A DNA stretch of 64,000 bases from positions 23,881 to 87,880 of the forward strand of contig NZ_RCYU01000005.1 in assembly GCF_004166885.1 (NCBI RefSeq). The letters are read 5' to 3'. Source of the stretch: Streptococcus sp. bf_0095. GTDB taxonomy: Bacteria; Bacillota; Bacilli; Lactobacillales; Streptococcaceae. Position numbers and translations under genes: made by a program. This document shows, piece by piece, positions 10,373 to 20,774 of the stretch; the first letter of the stretch is position 1; each line of letters begins with the position of its first letter. The notes below the pieces were generated by a model. It did not search any database. It was not told the DNA's origin and saw nothing but the letters and a program-made list of their open reading frames with translations.

Positions 10373-11716
10373 CTAAAAGGTTTGACGTTTGGCCTTTCTT
10401 TCTGCCCGACCACGAGCACGATTCTCAGCTCGCTTAGCTTTACGACGTTTCTCGTCCACAGCCCATTTGATTTTTTTCTTGTAGCCTGGTTTGATTTTTT
10501 TCTTTTTCTTCTTGACCAAGCCGATCATCTCAATATCGAGTTTTTCTTGGCGTTTTTCACGATTAGCCCGACGGTCCCGGTCATAGGTATCCTCGATAGC
10601 TCCAGCCTTCAAGACCTTAGGGAAAAACTGGATGCCTAATTTTTCAAGCTCCCGAATGTCTGAGTCATCACTCGGTTGATAGAGGGTGATCGCTGTACCA
10701 GGAAGACCATTCCGACCAGTCCGGCCAACACGGTGAACAAAGAAGGATAAGTCTTGTGGAATAGCATCGTTGATGACATGACTGACCCCTTCAATATCAA
10801 TACCACGCGCTGCCAAGTCCGTCGCCACGATATATTCAAAATCCAGGTTTTTGACTTGGTTCATGATGCGCTTACGCTCCCGCGGAGGAACCCCTCCATG
10901 GATTTTAGCGACCTTAAGCCCCTTCTCTACCAGAAAAGCATGCAAATCGTCCGCTCTATCCTTGGTGTTCACAAAAATCATAGCTAGATAAGGTTGAAGA
11001 GCCTGGGTTAGTTGATAGACTTGCTCATTCTTATCTCGCCCTTTTGTCGATACCAACCAGTTATCAATGGTGTCCGAGATCACCGTTTTGGTTTTGATCT
11101 GCTCCATGACAGGGTTAGACAAATATTTCTTCAAGAAGGGTTGTAACTTTTGTGGAATCGTTGCTGAGAAGACTAAAAACTGAAGCTTCTTTGGAAGACT
11201 GGATGCAATCTTGTCTACCGTCGTCAAAAAGCCCATATCGAGAGTCATATCCGCCTCATCAACCACAAAAGTGTGAGCCTTATGAATAGCCAAGTCTCCA
11301 GAAGCGACCAAATCATAGATCCGTCCAGGTGTCCCAATGACAATATGGGGTTGGGCTACTTGGAGCTTATCGATTTGACGAGCCTTATCAGTTCCCCCAA
11401 CGTAGTTGGCAATCCGAATTTCTTTTTCACAATGGCTAGCAATCTGACGAGCCGCTTGGTAAATCTGTGTGGCCAATTCCCGACTAGGCGCTGTAATGAC
11501 CACTTCGACATTGCTACTATCCTCATTTAAGGTTTGAAAAATTGGTAAGAGGAAAGTATGGGTCTTCCCTGATCCTGTTTTAGATTCACCGACCAGATCA
11601 CGGCCTGCTAAAACAATCGGGATCAGCTTTTCTTGAACTTCTGTTGCTTCGATAAAATTAATCTCTTTTAAGGCCTCTTGGATATAGTCCTTAAACTTAA
11701 AATCTGTAAATTTCAT
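10373..11716 (-). CDS. DEAD-box ATP-dependent RNA helicase
   Basis: Unwinds RNA duplexes; CshB-like proteins act in ribosome assembly, RNA decay and cold growth. Motifs run in order: Q-motif region, motif I SKTGSGKT (45-52), PSRELATQ, DEAD in FVVDEADM (about 150), SAT in VFSATIPQ, and motif VI HRVGRTGRNG. The C-terminal 60 residues are extremely Lys/Arg-rich, a probable RNA-binding tail. At 447 aa it has ordinary length. It is separated from mraY by a terminator, so it is transcribed on its own. Confidence 0.93.
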   Translation of the reverse strand: MKFTDFKFKDYIQEALKEINFIEATEVQEKLIPIVLAGRDLVGESKTGSGKTHTFLLPIFQTLNEDSSNVEVVITAPSRELATQIYQAARQIASHCEKEIRIANYVGGTDKARQIDKLQVAQPHIVIGTPGRIYDLVASGDLAIHKAHTFVVDEADMTLDMGFLTTVDKIASSLPKKLQFLVFSATIPQKLQPFLKKYLSNPVMEQIKTKTVISDTIDNWLVSTKGRDKNEQVYQLTQALQPYLAMIFVNTKDRADDLHAFLVEKGLKVAKIHGGVPPRERKRIMNQVKNLDFEYIVATDLAARGIDIEGVSHVINDAIPQDLSFFVHRVGRTGRNGLPGTAITLYQPSDDSDIRELEKLGIQFFPKVLKAGAIEDTYDRDRRANREKRQEKLDIEMIGLVKKKKKKIKPGYKKKIKWAVDEKRRKAKRAENRARGRAERKAKRQTF

Positions 11717-11800
11717 TCTCTTATCCTTTCATCATCTCCACTATTATATCAAAAAACTCCTCTTCCCGCTCTTCTTTTGGACAGCAATTCCTAGCCAGCG

Positions 11801-11830
11801 AAAAAGGCTGAGATAGCAATCCCAACCTTT
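11801..11830 (-). terminator. mraY operon terminator
   Basis: A fully paired 12-bp stem with two G-U pairs (11803-11814 with 11819-11830), loop TGCT on the minus strand, followed by TTTTTC. Confidence 0.87.
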
Positions 11831-11843
11831 TATGATTCATGGC

Positions 11844-12845
11844 TTATGAATTGATCAAATAGTAGATCAAGAGGGTCAAGGCGCTCATTCCTGCACCAAC
11901 ACTCCAGAGAAAGGCATCGACCTTCCACTCAGACCATTTAGGTCCATTACCTGACAGACCACCTAATTCTAAATGGTGATGGAAAGGCGTCATGCGGAAG
12001 ATCCGGCGTCCTTCCCCTGTCCGTTTTTTCGTCCATTTGAAATAGGACACCTGGAGCATGACAGAGCTAGTCTCAAAGACGTAGACAATCCCAATCAAGA
12101 GCAAGGTCCACTCTACGTGGAGAGCCATGGATAGAGTCGCAAGCATCCCACCTAGGGCTAGGCTTCCAACATCTCCCATGAAAATCTTGGCCGGCTTGTG
12201 GTTGTAGACGAAGAAACCTAATAGAGCTCCAATCATACTAATCGTTACAAAAAGGATATCGATTCGTCTTTGCCAAACAGCGATGATGGAATAAGCGATC
12301 AAGCTGATGGTTACCGAAATACTTGCCAAGCCATCAATCCCGTCCGTTAAGTTGACTGCATTTGAAAAACCAACCAACCAGAACAAGGCAAAGACAATAT
12401 AGAAATGTCCCAAATAGACATCCCAACCAAAGACATTGAGAAGACTACCAGCTCCATGGCGTTCAGAGAAGAGATAGAAAATGATCCCTCCCAACAATTG
12501 CAGGGCTAATTTTTGCTTGGGATTCAGCCCTTCATTAATCTTACGAAAAACTTTTAAGAAGTCATCTAAGAAACCGACGATTCCATACAAGACCAAAATA
12601 AAGAGAATTAATTGAACAGGTCGCGTAAAGTTCCCAGTTAAAAAGCTAAAAACAAGGGTGACAAAGACTGAAGTGATCAAGAAGACCACTCCCCCCATAG
12701 TAGGAGTGCCCGCCTTGGCTTTGTGTTGCTTCACATCTTCGTGCATTTGTTGCCCCGAAATATGGGCCCGTTGATAGAAACGGATAAAGGCAGGAATGCC
12801 AATAACCGTCAGTATAAAGGATACTACTAGGGTAGCAAGTAACAT
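11844..12845 (-). CDS. mraY: Phospho-N-acetylmuramoyl-pentapeptide transferase
   Basis: Transfers phospho-MurNAc-pentapeptide to undecaprenyl phosphate, giving lipid I, the first membrane step of peptidoglycan synthesis. The 333-aa polytopic protein (about ten membrane segments) has family motifs [40 protein letters not shown] and the HHHLE histidine cluster near the C-terminus. It starts one base after the pbpX stop and is the last gene of rsmH-ftsL-pbpX-mraY. Confidence 0.97.
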   Translation of the reverse strand: MLLATLVVSFILTVIGIPAFIRFYQRAHISGQQMHEDVKQHKAKAGTPTMGGVVFLITSVFVTLVFSFLTGNFTRPVQLILFILVLYGIVGFLDDFLKVFRKINEGLNPKQKLALQLLGGIIFYLFSERHGAGSLLNVFGWDVYLGHFYIVFALFWLVGFSNAVNLTDGIDGLASISVTISLIAYSIIAVWQRRIDILFVTISMIGALLGFFVYNHKPAKIFMGDVGSLALGGMLATLSMALHVEWTLLLIGIVYVFETSSVMLQVSYFKWTKKRTGEGRRIFRMTPFHHHLELGGLSGNGPKWSEWKVDAFLWSVGAGMSALTLLIYYLINS

Positions 12846-12846
12846 A

Positions 12847-15132
12847 TCAATCTCCTAATGTAATTGTTATTTTCTTCGTCTTCTTTAAAGCAGTTTCTAC
12901 TTTGACGTTTTGTTTGCTCACACGAGAACCTTCCCCTTTATAGGTGACCTCAATGCCCGTCCATTCCGCAAATTTATCAACATTTTCCTTGGTCCAGCCA
13001 TACATATCAGGAACTGAATCCAAATCATCTGTCAACAATAATACTTGCTCATTTGCCTTTAATTTTGTTCCTGCTGAAACTGACATCTTTTTAATATTTT
13101 TTCCAGTTCCTAGGACGACAGGCTGGATCAGATTGCGACGCAGTTCATCTGCGAAGCCACCTGGACTGATGGTCTGCTTCAACTTCAATTCTTTCGACAA
13201 GGATTCTGCCGACGGCATCTTATAGGTATCCTCTTTCGTGACCCCATCTAAGGCCTTGGTTTCTGATACCAGATTCAATTCATCCTTCAAAGCAACCGCA
13301 TCTTCTAGAACTGGATTAACCAGTTCTTGCCAACTCTTTGGACTAAAGCTGACTTCAGGCTGTTGAACCGTCACATACATAATGAAATCTGGATCTTCAG
13401 CCGGTGTCATGACAACAATCGAGTTGATATTGTCATTTTCGCCTTCCAAATATCCATTAGCTGTTGCAATTTGGGCCGTCCCTGATTTGACAGCAACATT
13501 TTGTCCAGCTACTTGAATAATAGGACCATCCGACGAGTAGAGAGTACCGAATTGAGGATCGGTCCCTACCGTAATCATGTAATTACGAGTCTGCTGAGCA
13601 GCTGAAGCAGAAACTGGATTGCCGACGACCTCTCTTTGTGATTTACGAGCGGATTCATGCTTGCCGTCGTAGATCGCACTGATAAATTTAGGCTCTAACA
13701 TTTCCCCATCATTGGCAATGGCAGAGAATGCTCGCAACATCTGCGTTTGAGTAACGGATATCCCCTGACCAAAAGAAGACATGGCTTGAGTGACATAGTT
13801 ATCACCTGGCAAGCCTCCAAAACTTTCGTCTCCCATACCAAAACGCGTAGGAAGTCCAAATTTAAAGAGAGTGAGGTAATTCATCCAAACATTATTGCCC
13901 ATCTTCTGTTCAAGCTTGGTCATCCCAATGTTACTTGAATAGGCGAAACCTTGGGCAATATTCATATAGCGACCTTCTGACAAGCCCATATTAATTTCCC
14001 AGTCTTTGATGATCGCGTCTTTTACTTGCAGTTCGTTATTGTAATATACCTCATTATAGGCTGGGAAAGTCCCATGATCAATCGCTGCGGCCAAGGTCAT
14101 GACCTTCATAGTCGAACCTGGTTCGTACTGATCCTGGTAAAGAATCGTATTCCAAGTTCTCAAATTCTTGATATCCAGACCTTCTTTGGTATCTGCATTA
14201 TAGGTAGGACGTTGAGTAGTCGCCAGGATTTCCCCTGTTTTGGCACTCACTAGGGTCGCACTGACAAATTTGCCTTTTACCTTTTCTTGGAATACATCCA
14301 TTCTGGTTTCGAGATAGGTTTGCAGTTCTGCAGAAAGGGTTGTATAAACATCCTTTCCATCTTCTGTCTTCACGGCAACCTTGTCTGATCCCGGCACAAT
14401 ATTTCCGTTACGATCCTTTTCATAGGTCACAACTCCATCCTGACCACCCAAGATACGATCCAAGGATTTTTCTATTCCCGTTGTTCCCTGCAGGGTTTTA
14501 TTGCCTTCTTTATCTTCTACCAATTGAGCTTGACCGATAAATTGAGAGGCAAAGGTCCCATTTTTATAACTCCGGTTTGGACTCGTCGTAAAATCAACAC
14601 CTTTAATGTTGGCAGCTTCTAATTCACTCCGGATAGCATCCATATTGCTATAGCTGATATCGTTCCCCGCCGCACCAAAAGAAACTTGGTTGAGCTTCTT
14701 TTGAGACAGTTGTTGGACGACATAATCTTTTTCCATCCCCAAATAACGATTAAAAACGTCCGCTACTTGGTTGTATTGGCTTTCTTCAACGTATAAAACT
14801 TCACCTTTTGCTGATTTATAAGTTTTGTCGATGATAGCATAAACATTATAAGTCGTCGCATCTTCAGCAATGACAGCTCCATTTCGATCATAAATTGTTC
14901 CTCGTTTGGCTGGAACAATCTCAGTTTTCTGATGGACCTGATGCGATAACTCAGATAAATTTTTTCCAAATTTGCTATCTGTGCCAATAATGACTGCAAA
15001 ATTAATAAGAAAAATGAAGAAAACAAGAATGGAAAGCAAACTTAAATTCTTAGCTACTTGCCGACGATTTTGGTCTGGAAGTTTCCTTTTTTTAAGGGAA
15101 TAACGAATGATTTTCTTCTTTAATTTACTCAT
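12847..15132 (-). CDS. pbpX: Penicillin-binding protein 2X (class B, division transpeptidase)
   Basis: The septal transpeptidase that works with FtsW. It has a short cytosolic tail, one membrane segment (about 30-50), a dimerisation domain beginning [12 protein letters not shown], the transpeptidase domain and two C-terminal PASTA modules. Active-site motifs are STMK (Ser340), SSN (Ser399) and KSGT (Lys549); these match the susceptible pneumococcal pattern, with no change inside the motifs themselves. At 761 aa it is close to the pneumococcal 750. Its start overlaps ftsL by 8 bp. Confidence 0.97.
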   Translation of the reverse strand: MSKLKKKIIRYSLKKRKLPDQNRRQVAKNLSLLSILVFFIFLINFAVIIGTDSKFGKNLSELSHQVHQKTEIVPAKRGTIYDRNGAVIAEDATTYNVYAIIDKTYKSAKGEVLYVEESQYNQVADVFNRYLGMEKDYVVQQLSQKKLNQVSFGAAGNDISYSNMDAIRSELEAANIKGVDFTTSPNRSYKNGTFASQFIGQAQLVEDKEGNKTLQGTTGIEKSLDRILGGQDGVVTYEKDRNGNIVPGSDKVAVKTEDGKDVYTTLSAELQTYLETRMDVFQEKVKGKFVSATLVSAKTGEILATTQRPTYNADTKEGLDIKNLRTWNTILYQDQYEPGSTMKVMTLAAAIDHGTFPAYNEVYYNNELQVKDAIIKDWEINMGLSEGRYMNIAQGFAYSSNIGMTKLEQKMGNNVWMNYLTLFKFGLPTRFGMGDESFGGLPGDNYVTQAMSSFGQGISVTQTQMLRAFSAIANDGEMLEPKFISAIYDGKHESARKSQREVVGNPVSASAAQQTRNYMITVGTDPQFGTLYSSDGPIIQVAGQNVAVKSGTAQIATANGYLEGENDNINSIVVMTPAEDPDFIMYVTVQQPEVSFSPKSWQELVNPVLEDAVALKDELNLVSETKALDGVTKEDTYKMPSAESLSKELKLKQTISPGGFADELRRNLIQPVVLGTGKNIKKMSVSAGTKLKANEQVLLLTDDLDSVPDMYGWTKENVDKFAEWTGIEVTYKGEGSRVSKQNVKVETALKKTKKITITLGD

Positions 15133-15460
15133 CGCTACTTGAACTCACCACTTTTCGATTTTCTTTTTGGAGGGTCATCCCCTGAGAACTAGCTAACTTA
15201 GACAAGCGTTCATATCGAGTCAACTCATTAACTTCTTGTCGGATATCTTCTAGTTCAGTCTCTTTTGTTTTTAGTTCCGTATTGAGGTTTGTCAAATCGC
15301 TTTGAACTTGTAGAATCCGCGTCTGCATAAAAATAATACTGACAGCGAGAATAATCCCTGTTAGGACAATCGAGCCATAAAAAGCTTTTTCTACTCTTGT
15401 AAAGCGACGAATACGATCTTGCAATTGACTGCCCCGAGATCGTAATGGTTGATCTGCCAT
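15125..15460 (-). CDS. ftsL: Cell division protein FtsL
   Basis: A small bitopic divisome protein that forms a complex with DivIB/FtsQ and DivIC/FtsB. The 111-aa product has a basic cytosolic N-terminus, one membrane segment (about 28-48) and an extracytoplasmic coiled coil rich in Leu/Glu heptads ([20 protein letters not shown]). It is identified by coiled-coil topology and by its place between rsmH and pbpX rather than by sequence alone. It overlaps pbpX by 8 bp. Confidence 0.93.
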   Translation of the reverse strand: MADQPLRSRGSQLQDRIRRFTRVEKAFYGSIVLTGIILAVSIIFMQTRILQVQSDLTNLNTELKTKETELEDIRQEVNELTRYERLSKLASSQGMTLQKENRKVVSSSSDE

Positions 15461-15472
15461 GTTTATTTCCTC

Positions 15473-16423
15473 TTACTTATGAATTTTTCGAGCAACCCGC
15501 AATTTTGCAGAATGAGCTCGGTTGTTCTTCTCTAACTCTTCTTGGCTTGGAAGAATCGGTTTTCGAGAGACTAATTCCATTTTTGGTTTTAGGTCCTCTG
15601 GGATGAAAGGCAAGCCCTTCGGTACTTCTACTGTAGAAGCTTCTTTAAACAATTGTTTGGTCAAACGATCTTCCAAGGAATGAAAGGTAATGACTGAGAT
15701 ACGACCACCAACTGCCAATAAATCCATGGCCTGCTGGATTGATTCATCCGCCGCTCCCAATTCATCGTTGACTTCAATTCGAATCGCCTGGAAAATTTGT
15801 TTGGCTGGATGCCCCTTTTTCTTTAGTTCCTTAGCCGGTTTTGCCGATTTGATGATTTCAGCCAATTCTGTCGTCGTTTCAATCGGTTTTACCGCACGCG
15901 CTTGTTCGATCTTTCTAGCAATTTGCTTGGAAAACTTATCTTCCCCATACTTGAAAAAGATTCGGACTAGATCGTGGTAATCATAGTTGTTGACCACGTC
16001 ATAAGCCGTCAAAGAGGCTTCTTGATTCATCCGCATGTCCAAGGGAGCATCTTTTTTATAAGAAAAACCGCGAGACCGCTCATCTAACTGGGGACTAGAA
16101 ACTCCTAAATCATAACAGATTCCATCAATCTCATTGACTCCCAATTCTTGGAGACGTGCTTGAAGATTCCGGAAATTGTCTTTGATGAAGGTTACCATGC
16201 CCTTTTCAACATAAGGAGCTAATCGTTTCTCCGCATTATCAATCGCATGCTGATCCTGGTCAAAGGCATATAAATGTCCTTTTTCACTTAATTGACTTAA
16301 TAAATATTCGCTATGGCCAGCTCCACCTAGAGTGGCATCCACATAGATTCCATCTGGCTTTACATCCAGCATATCAATCGTTTCATGGAGCAAGACCGTT
16401 ACATGATGAAATTCTTTACTCAT
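15473..16423 (-). CDS. rsmH: 16S rRNA (cytosine-1402-N4)-methyltransferase
   Basis: Methylates N4 of C1402 in the ribosomal decoding centre. The 316-aa protein shows the SAM-binding motif [14 protein letters not shown] near the N-terminus, [20 protein letters not shown] in the centre, and [12 protein letters not shown] near the C-terminus. It is the first gene of the division operon, the usual mraW position in Firmicutes, with ftsL starting 12 bp downstream. Confidence 0.97.
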   Translation of the reverse strand: MSKEFHHVTVLLHETIDMLDVKPDGIYVDATLGGAGHSEYLLSQLSEKGHLYAFDQDQHAIDNAEKRLAPYVEKGMVTFIKDNFRNLQARLQELGVNEIDGICYDLGVSSPQLDERSRGFSYKKDAPLDMRMNQEASLTAYDVVNNYDYHDLVRIFFKYGEDKFSKQIARKIEQARAVKPIETTTELAEIIKSAKPAKELKKKGHPAKQIFQAIRIEVNDELGAADESIQQAMDLLAVGGRISVITFHSLEDRLTKQLFKEASTVEVPKGLPFIPEDLKPKMELVSRKPILPSQEELEKNNRAHSAKLRVARKIHK

Positions 16424-16563
16424 ATCCTATCTATTTTACCACAAATCTGACCAGGATGCACTTGAGATTCTCTTCTCTATCTGCTCATCATTTTCGGATA
16501 AAAAGTCCCTATTCTTCAAAAGCTCATCCTATCAACCAATAGACCGAGAGAAGCAATTTGTGA

Positions 16564-16569
16564 TACAAT
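16564..16569 (+). promoter_or_regulatory. Extended -10 six bases before a start codon
   Basis: TGATACAAT is an extended -10 (TGn plus TACAAT). The ATG at 16576 begins 6 bases after the box, so transcription should start at or next to the A of the ATG. Confidence 0.55.
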
Positions 16570-16575
16570 AATTCC

Positions 16576-16758
16576 ATGAAAGATAAGAAATACCTCCTCC
16601 TTGGCCTGCTAGTGGCCGATCTAATTGCAGTCTACTTTTTCCTACGCACCCCTGTCCCTTGGATTTTTTGGACAGCAACCTTCGTTCTTGCCGTCTCCAT
16701 TTGGATTTTTAAAAATCAATGGAAAAACTACAAAAATAGAGATAAGGATTCAGAGTAG
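16576..16758 (+). CDS. Small two-pass membrane protein, unknown function
   Basis: I do not recognise a family. The 60-aa product has two hydrophobic segments (about 6-24 and 29-46), with WIFW at the second, and a charged Lys/Asp tail. There is no Shine-Dalgarno within 20 bases of the ATG, and a -10 box sits immediately upstream, so the message is probably leaderless. It is convergent with DUF896 and shares a terminator with it. It is short, but the hydropathy pattern and flanking signals favour a real gene. Confidence 0.65.
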   Translation: MKDKKYLLLGLLVADLIAVYFFLRTPVPWIFWTATFVLAVSIWIFKNQWKNYKNRDKDSE

Positions 16759-16773
16759 CCCATATAGAACAAG

Positions 16774-16807
16774 AAAACTCGATCAGTTCAACTTCTGATC
16801 GAGTTTT
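16774..16807. terminator. Bidirectional terminator
   Basis: A perfect 13-bp stem, AAAACTCGATCAG (16774-16786) with CTGATCGAGTTTT (16795-16807), with an 8-base loop. It serves the convergent small membrane gene and DUF896. Confidence 0.9.
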
Positions 16808-16818
16808 CTATTGTCTAT

Positions 16819-17076
16819 TTATGAATTGGGATCATCCAAACTACGGCCGTGCAAACCTTTCTCTCGTTGTACTTGGCGTAGTTTCTCAGGTGTCACATCG
16901 TTACCTTCTTCGTCCACCACTTTAATTCCTTCGATATGGTGGCGAACGGAGCGACGGTATCCTTCAATGTATTCTTCACGAAGTTTTGCTTGTTCCACTT
17001 CTTCTTCTGGCGTCAAACCTTCAGTTTTTTTCTTTTTAGCAAGCTCATTGATGCGAGCGATTTTTTCAGGTGTCAT
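16819..17076 (-). CDS. DUF896 (UPF0291/YnzC) family protein
   Basis: An 85-aa cytosolic protein that begins [24 protein letters not shown], the hallmark helical hairpin of the DUF896 family, with the conserved [11 protein letters not shown] region. The function is not established; B. subtilis YnzC belongs to the SOS-linked yneA operon. Here it lies 33 bp downstream of glyS and may be read from the same transcript, ending at 16774-16807. Confidence 0.9.
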   Translation of the reverse strand: MTPEKIARINELAKKKKTEGLTPEEEVEQAKLREEYIEGYRRSVRHHIEGIKVVDEEGNDVTPEKLRQVQREKGLHGRSLDDPNS

Positions 17077-17109
17077 AATAAGACCTACTTTCTACCTGTC
17101 ATCAGGTAC

Positions 17110-19146
17110 TTATTTTGTGTTCAATTGGTTGAAGGCTGCAACATTATTAGCTTTCGCTACAAGGCCTGCAAGAAGGGCCAGACGGTTGTTTTTAACAGCC
17201 TCATCTTCTGCCATTACCATGGTATTGTCAAAGAAATCATCGATGATTGGGCTAAGAGCAAAGAGTTGAGCCAATTTGTCACTAGCTGCACCAGTCAATT
17301 CAAGCTCTTCAATCGCTTTGGCAAGAGCTTTTTCTTGATCATTTTCAAAGAGACTAGCATCGACTGCTACTGAAGCATCTGCTTTTTCTGCCAAGTTGAA
17401 GGCACGAGAGAGGGACTCAACAGCCGCCTTGTAACCATCGGTCTTCGCAACTTCTGAAAGAGCTTCAGCTGCTTCCAGCATATCAGCCACGACAAAGTTT
17501 GAACCAGCAAGAACAGCATCTTTGATATCTTTTGGTGTGCGTCCCATCATCTTGTCCACACGCGCCTTGATGAAGTTGAGCACTTCTGCTTGATTGTCAT
17601 AAGAAAGGCTATCAAATGAAAGTCCATAAAGGCTGTCAATCAACTCATCCATAGGAATATTCCACCCAAAGGCATCCAAGATCCGAACAATCCCTTGTGT
17701 TGCACGGCGAAGCGCATATGGGTCATTGGAACCTGATGGAATCAAGCCAACTGAGAAGAAGGAAAGAAGGGTATCCAATTTATCCGCAAGGGCAAGAATG
17801 GCACCAACCTTAGTCTCTGGAAGAGCTCCGTCTGCTGAATCAGGAAGGTAGTGCTCACGGATAGCTGTCGCTACTGCTGCATCTTCACCAGCGAGAAGGG
17901 CATATTTTTCACCCATGATTCCCTGCAATTCATCGAACTCTCCAACCATACCCGTCAAGAGGTCAAATTTATAGATTTCAGCTGCACGAGCTACGGCTGC
18001 CTTTTCTTCTGCAGTCAAACCAGCTTGCTCAGCTAGTGACGCTGCAATGACACCAGCACGCGCCATGTGTTCAGAAAGAGAACCAATTTTTTCATGGAAG
18101 GTTACGTGTGCCAATTTAGCAACCAGGTCTTCAATCTTAAGTTTTTGGTCTTCACGCCAGAAGAATTCACCATCTTCAAGACGTGCCACCAATACTTTTT
18201 CATTTCCTCGAACAACATTTTCCAAGTGCTCAGCGTTCCCATTACGGACGGAGATGAAGTTTGGTTTCAGCTGACCATCCAGGTCACGTACCACAAAGTA
18301 CCGTTGGTGCGTTTCCATTGAGGTCACCAAAACTTCTTCTGGAACATCCAAATATTTGGTGTCGAAGCTTCCCATAAAGGCCGTTGGGTATTCGACCAAG
18401 TTCAAGACTTCATTCAAAAGGCCTTCTTCGATTTGGACTTTTACTCCTTCTGCAGCCTCGATAGCCTTGATTTGCTCACGAATCATGTTTTCACGTTCTT
18501 TGCTATCCGCAATCACGTAAACGGTACGAAGGTCTTCTTCATAAGAATCCGCATTGGTAATTTCCACTTCATGTCCAAGGAAACGGTGTCCACGACTCAC
18601 ACGACCTGACTGGATATCCAAGAAATCAAGGTCAAGCGCTTCATCACCCAAAAGAACAATCAAGGTGTGAACTGGGCGAATGTATTCAAAGGTGTTGTTA
18701 GCCCAGTGCATGCTAACAGGGAAGGTCATTGAAGCAAGCACTTCTGGAAGGCCAGCCAAGACTTCTTTGGCAGGTTTTCCAGCTTCGTGCTTCGTAACAT
18801 AAACGTACTCTTCCCCTTTGACTTCACGAAATTCGATATCATCTACTGTCAAGCCTTTCCCGCGGACGAATCCTTGCGCTGCTTTTGAGAAGTTTCCATC
18901 TGCATCCAAGGCGATTTTCTTAGAAGGTCCTTTAAAATCTTCAGTCAAATCCGATTGTTGATCCGCCAAACCAATCACACGAACAGCCAAACGGCGTGGT
19001 GTTGAGAATGTTTGAATGCTTTCGTATGAAAGTCGGTTGTCATCCAAGAAGGCTGCCATTTTTTCACCCAGTTGTTTTTCACTTGGTGTGACAACGTAGG
19101 CCGGCAACTCTTCAAGTCCAAGTTCTACTAATAAGTTTTTTGTCAT
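17110..19146 (-). CDS. glyS: Glycyl-tRNA synthetase beta subunit
   Basis: The beta chain of the bacterial heterotetrameric glycyl-tRNA synthetase, which recognises tRNA-Gly. The start at 19146 ([15 protein letters not shown]) is chosen for the GGAG site upstream and the conserved N-terminus. The product is 678 aa. Seen are LEELPAY at the start, [11 protein letters not shown], an HD-like central region and a C-terminal helical tRNA-binding part ([13 protein letters not shown]). It lies 208 bp after glyQ, an unusually long gap filled by a structured repeat. Confidence 0.96.
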   Translation of the reverse strand: MTKNLLVELGLEELPAYVVTPSEKQLGEKMAAFLDDNRLSYESIQTFSTPRRLAVRVIGLADQQSDLTEDFKGPSKKIALDADGNFSKAAQGFVRGKGLTVDDIEFREVKGEEYVYVTKHEAGKPAKEVLAGLPEVLASMTFPVSMHWANNTFEYIRPVHTLIVLLGDEALDLDFLDIQSGRVSRGHRFLGHEVEITNADSYEEDLRTVYVIADSKERENMIREQIKAIEAAEGVKVQIEEGLLNEVLNLVEYPTAFMGSFDTKYLDVPEEVLVTSMETHQRYFVVRDLDGQLKPNFISVRNGNAEHLENVVRGNEKVLVARLEDGEFFWREDQKLKIEDLVAKLAHVTFHEKIGSLSEHMARAGVIAASLAEQAGLTAEEKAAVARAAEIYKFDLLTGMVGEFDELQGIMGEKYALLAGEDAAVATAIREHYLPDSADGALPETKVGAILALADKLDTLLSFFSVGLIPSGSNDPYALRRATQGIVRILDAFGWNIPMDELIDSLYGLSFDSLSYDNQAEVLNFIKARVDKMMGRTPKDIKDAVLAGSNFVVADMLEAAEALSEVAKTDGYKAAVESLSRAFNLAEKADASVAVDASLFENDQEKALAKAIEELELTGAASDKLAQLFALSPIIDDFFDNTMVMAEDEAVKNNRLALLAGLVAKANNVAAFNQLNTK

Positions 19147-19174
19147 GTTTTTTCTCCGAAAAATATCTTTTTTT

Positions 19175-19343
19175 CCAGTTTGCCTTATGTGATTGGCACG
19201 CAAGCAACCGACTTCGTCGTTTCATTGCTAAAATTGGAGCCTAAAGTCTCCAATTTTGCCTGGTATCGTTAGTTTCTCTAACGATACCTTTATCACTGCG
19301 GCAACTGGTTCTGTAGGATTGCTCGATCAGCCAATCCCATCTA
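19175..19343 (-). repeat. Third, diverged copy of the structured pseudoknot repeat, in the glyQ-glyS gap
   Basis: Read on the minus strand. TAGATG is followed by a hairpin (GGATTG/CAATCC). The outer helix is CCAGTTGCC (19300-19308) with GGCAAACTGG (19175-19184). The variable hairpin is GGTATCGTTAG with CTAACGATACC (19262-19288). A 10-bp hairpin with loop ACTTTAGG (19230-19257) and a GAA-capped hairpin (19206-19221) follow. The order matches the copies at 28.3 and 46.4 kb although most stem sequences differ. It lies wholly between the two cistrons and ends 28 bases before glyS. Confidence 0.75.
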
Positions 19344-19354
19344 ATACGCTCTCT

Positions 19355-20272
19355 TTATTCTTCCTCTTCTGCTAGGAGTTTTGCGCGTGTGGCTTCGTCG
19401 AGAAGTGGGTAACCAAGTTTCTTGCGTTCTGCGACGAAGGTTTTGGCTACGACACGAGCCAAGTTACGGATGCGGGCAATGTAGCCAGCGCGTTCTGTAA
19501 CAGAAACAGCACCACGAGCATCAAGCAAGTTGAAGGTGTGTGAGCATTTCAAAACATAGTCATAGGCTGGGTGAACAAGGCCCAATTCCAAAGCACGTCC
19601 TGCTTCTTTTTCAAATTTCTCAAAGTTTTCAAGCAACATATCTTGGTCAGAAACTTCAAAGCTGTATTTTGAGTGTTCATATTCTGGTTGAAGGAAGATT
19701 TCTCCGTATTTAACACCTGGAGCCCACTCGATATCATAGACTGAGTCTACTTCTTGGATGTAAGAAGCTAAACGCTCCAACCCATAAGTGACCTCAGCGG
19801 TAACAGGACCAGTTGCCAAACCACCAACTTGTTGGAAATAAGTGAACTGAGTGATTTCCATACCGTCAAGCCAAACTTCCCAACCAAGACCAGCCGAACC
19901 AGTTGATGGGTTTTCCCAGTTATCTTCAACGAAACGAATATCGTGTTCCAAAGGATTGATCCCCAATTTTTCCAATGACTCAAGGTAGAGTTCTTGGATA
20001 TTTGAAGGCGATGGTTTCATGACCACTTGGAATTGGTGGTGTTGGTAAAGACGGTTTGGGTTTTCTCCGTAACGTCCATCAGCTGGACGACGTGATGGCT
20101 CTACATAAGCCGCATTCCATGGCTCAGGACCAATGGCACGAAGGAAGGTGTAAGGACTCATGGTTCCCGCACCCTTTTCGTTATCATAAGCCTGCATGAG
20201 CATACAACCCTGGTCATTCCAGTATTGTTGCAAAGTCAAAATAATTTCTTGGAAGGTTAGTTTTTTAGACAT
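19355..20272 (-). CDS. glyQ: Glycyl-tRNA synthetase alpha subunit
   Basis: The alpha chain carries the class II catalytic core that makes glycyl-adenylate. The 305-aa protein shows the family N-terminus [39 protein letters not shown] around motif 2, and [30 protein letters not shown] precedes the ATG. Transcription is under a glycine T-box (20480-20676). A diverged copy of the ribosome site and first codons lies about 170 bp upstream. Confidence 0.97.
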   Translation of the reverse strand: MSKKLTFQEIILTLQQYWNDQGCMLMQAYDNEKGAGTMSPYTFLRAIGPEPWNAAYVEPSRRPADGRYGENPNRLYQHHQFQVVMKPSPSNIQELYLESLEKLGINPLEHDIRFVEDNWENPSTGSAGLGWEVWLDGMEITQFTYFQQVGGLATGPVTAEVTYGLERLASYIQEVDSVYDIEWAPGVKYGEIFLQPEYEHSKYSFEVSDQDMLLENFEKFEKEAGRALELGLVHPAYDYVLKCSHTFNLLDARGAVSVTERAGYIARIRNLARVVAKTFVAERKKLGYPLLDEATRAKLLAEEEE

Positions 20273-20470
20273 CTTCTTCTCCTTTTTATAATTTCTTGCG
20301 ACACGAGTCTGCCTCGTCGATCATACGAGGCAAGACGAGTTAGTACTGCGTCTAGCTCAGGCAGCCTAGTGCTGAGCGTGGGGCAGTCCGACTGTAAGGA
20401 GGTCTCTGCCACTGACACAGTGAAATGTTAATTTCTTAGACATGATTACTCCTTTTTTAATTCTTGCGAC
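20257..20470 (-). repeat. Diverged direct duplication of the glyQ start region
   Basis: The glyQ ribosome site, start and first codons, with the upstream GTCGCAAGAA, occur at 20257-20302 and again in diverged form at about 20424-20470, offset by about 168 bp. Between them is about 120 bp of unrelated sequence with hairpins such as CTGCCTCGT/ACGAGGCAAG and GCTCAG/CTGAGC. It looks like an insertion that duplicated the gene start. Confidence 0.6.
20366..20443 (-). other. 25-codon upstream ORF made by the duplicated glyQ start
   Basis: The upstream copy keeps AAGGAG with good spacing and an ATG. It reads MSKKLTF, identical to the first seven residues of GlyQ, then runs into the inserted sequence and stops at a TAG. 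It lies between the T-box terminator and glyQ on the same transcript, so ribosomes could initiate there. It is probably a remnant rather than a functional peptide, though translation of it could affect glyQ expression. Confidence 0.5.
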
Positions 20471-20479
20471 TTTGGATAC

Positions 20480-20676
20480 AAAAAAACCGTGTCTTTGCTC
20501 CTAAGTCAAGTGACCTAGGGGCGTCAAAAACGCGGTTCCACCCTAATTTATTACTTCATTTTATTCTACTGTACTCAGCTATCTACTGAGAGAAAGCGCC
20601 ACTTGCTTATCTTGTTCTGCTTGGCTTTCACTATCCCAAGCTCGCTAAAAAAACGCCATAAGCCTTTCTTTCTTGA
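20480..20676 (-). ncRNA. T-box riboswitch (glycine) upstream of glyQS
   Basis: The minus strand carries the T-box sequence GGGTGGAACCGCG (20531-20543), a stem-I region with GGGATAGTGAAAGCC, and a GGC glycine triplet (20598-20600) in a plausible specifier position. The terminator helix AACCGCG/CACGGTT is followed by seven Ts at 20480-20486. Uncharged tRNA-Gly should stabilise the antiterminator and switch on glyQS. Confidence 0.92.
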
Positions 20677-20681
20677 CTAGT

Positions 20682-20710
20682 ATTATAGCAGATTTCTACT
20701 CTAGTGTAAA
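20682..20710 (-). promoter_or_regulatory. glyQS promoter
   Basis: On the minus strand there is TTTACA (20705-20710), a 17-bp spacer and TGCTATAAT with TATAAT at 20682-20687, giving an extended -10. The T-box leader begins just downstream. Confidence 0.85.
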
Positions 20711-20712
20711 CC

Positions 20713-20746
20713 AAAAACAAGTCCGAAACAGGTGTTTCAGACTTGT
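20713..20746 (-). terminator. Terminator of the subtilase gene
   Basis: A 14-bp stem with one G-U pair (20717-20730 with 20733-20746). On the minus strand TTTTT follows. It ends 3 bp before the glyQS -35 box. Confidence 0.87.
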
Positions 20747-20774
20747 TGCAAATCCTTTCAAAGAAAGGTGACTG

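Noticed and set aside
20747..20774. Frameshifted LPXTG coding region after the subtilase stop
   Set aside because: The few bases between the stop and the terminator encode no LPXTG-like segment in any frame, so a simple terminal frameshift does not explain the missing anchor.
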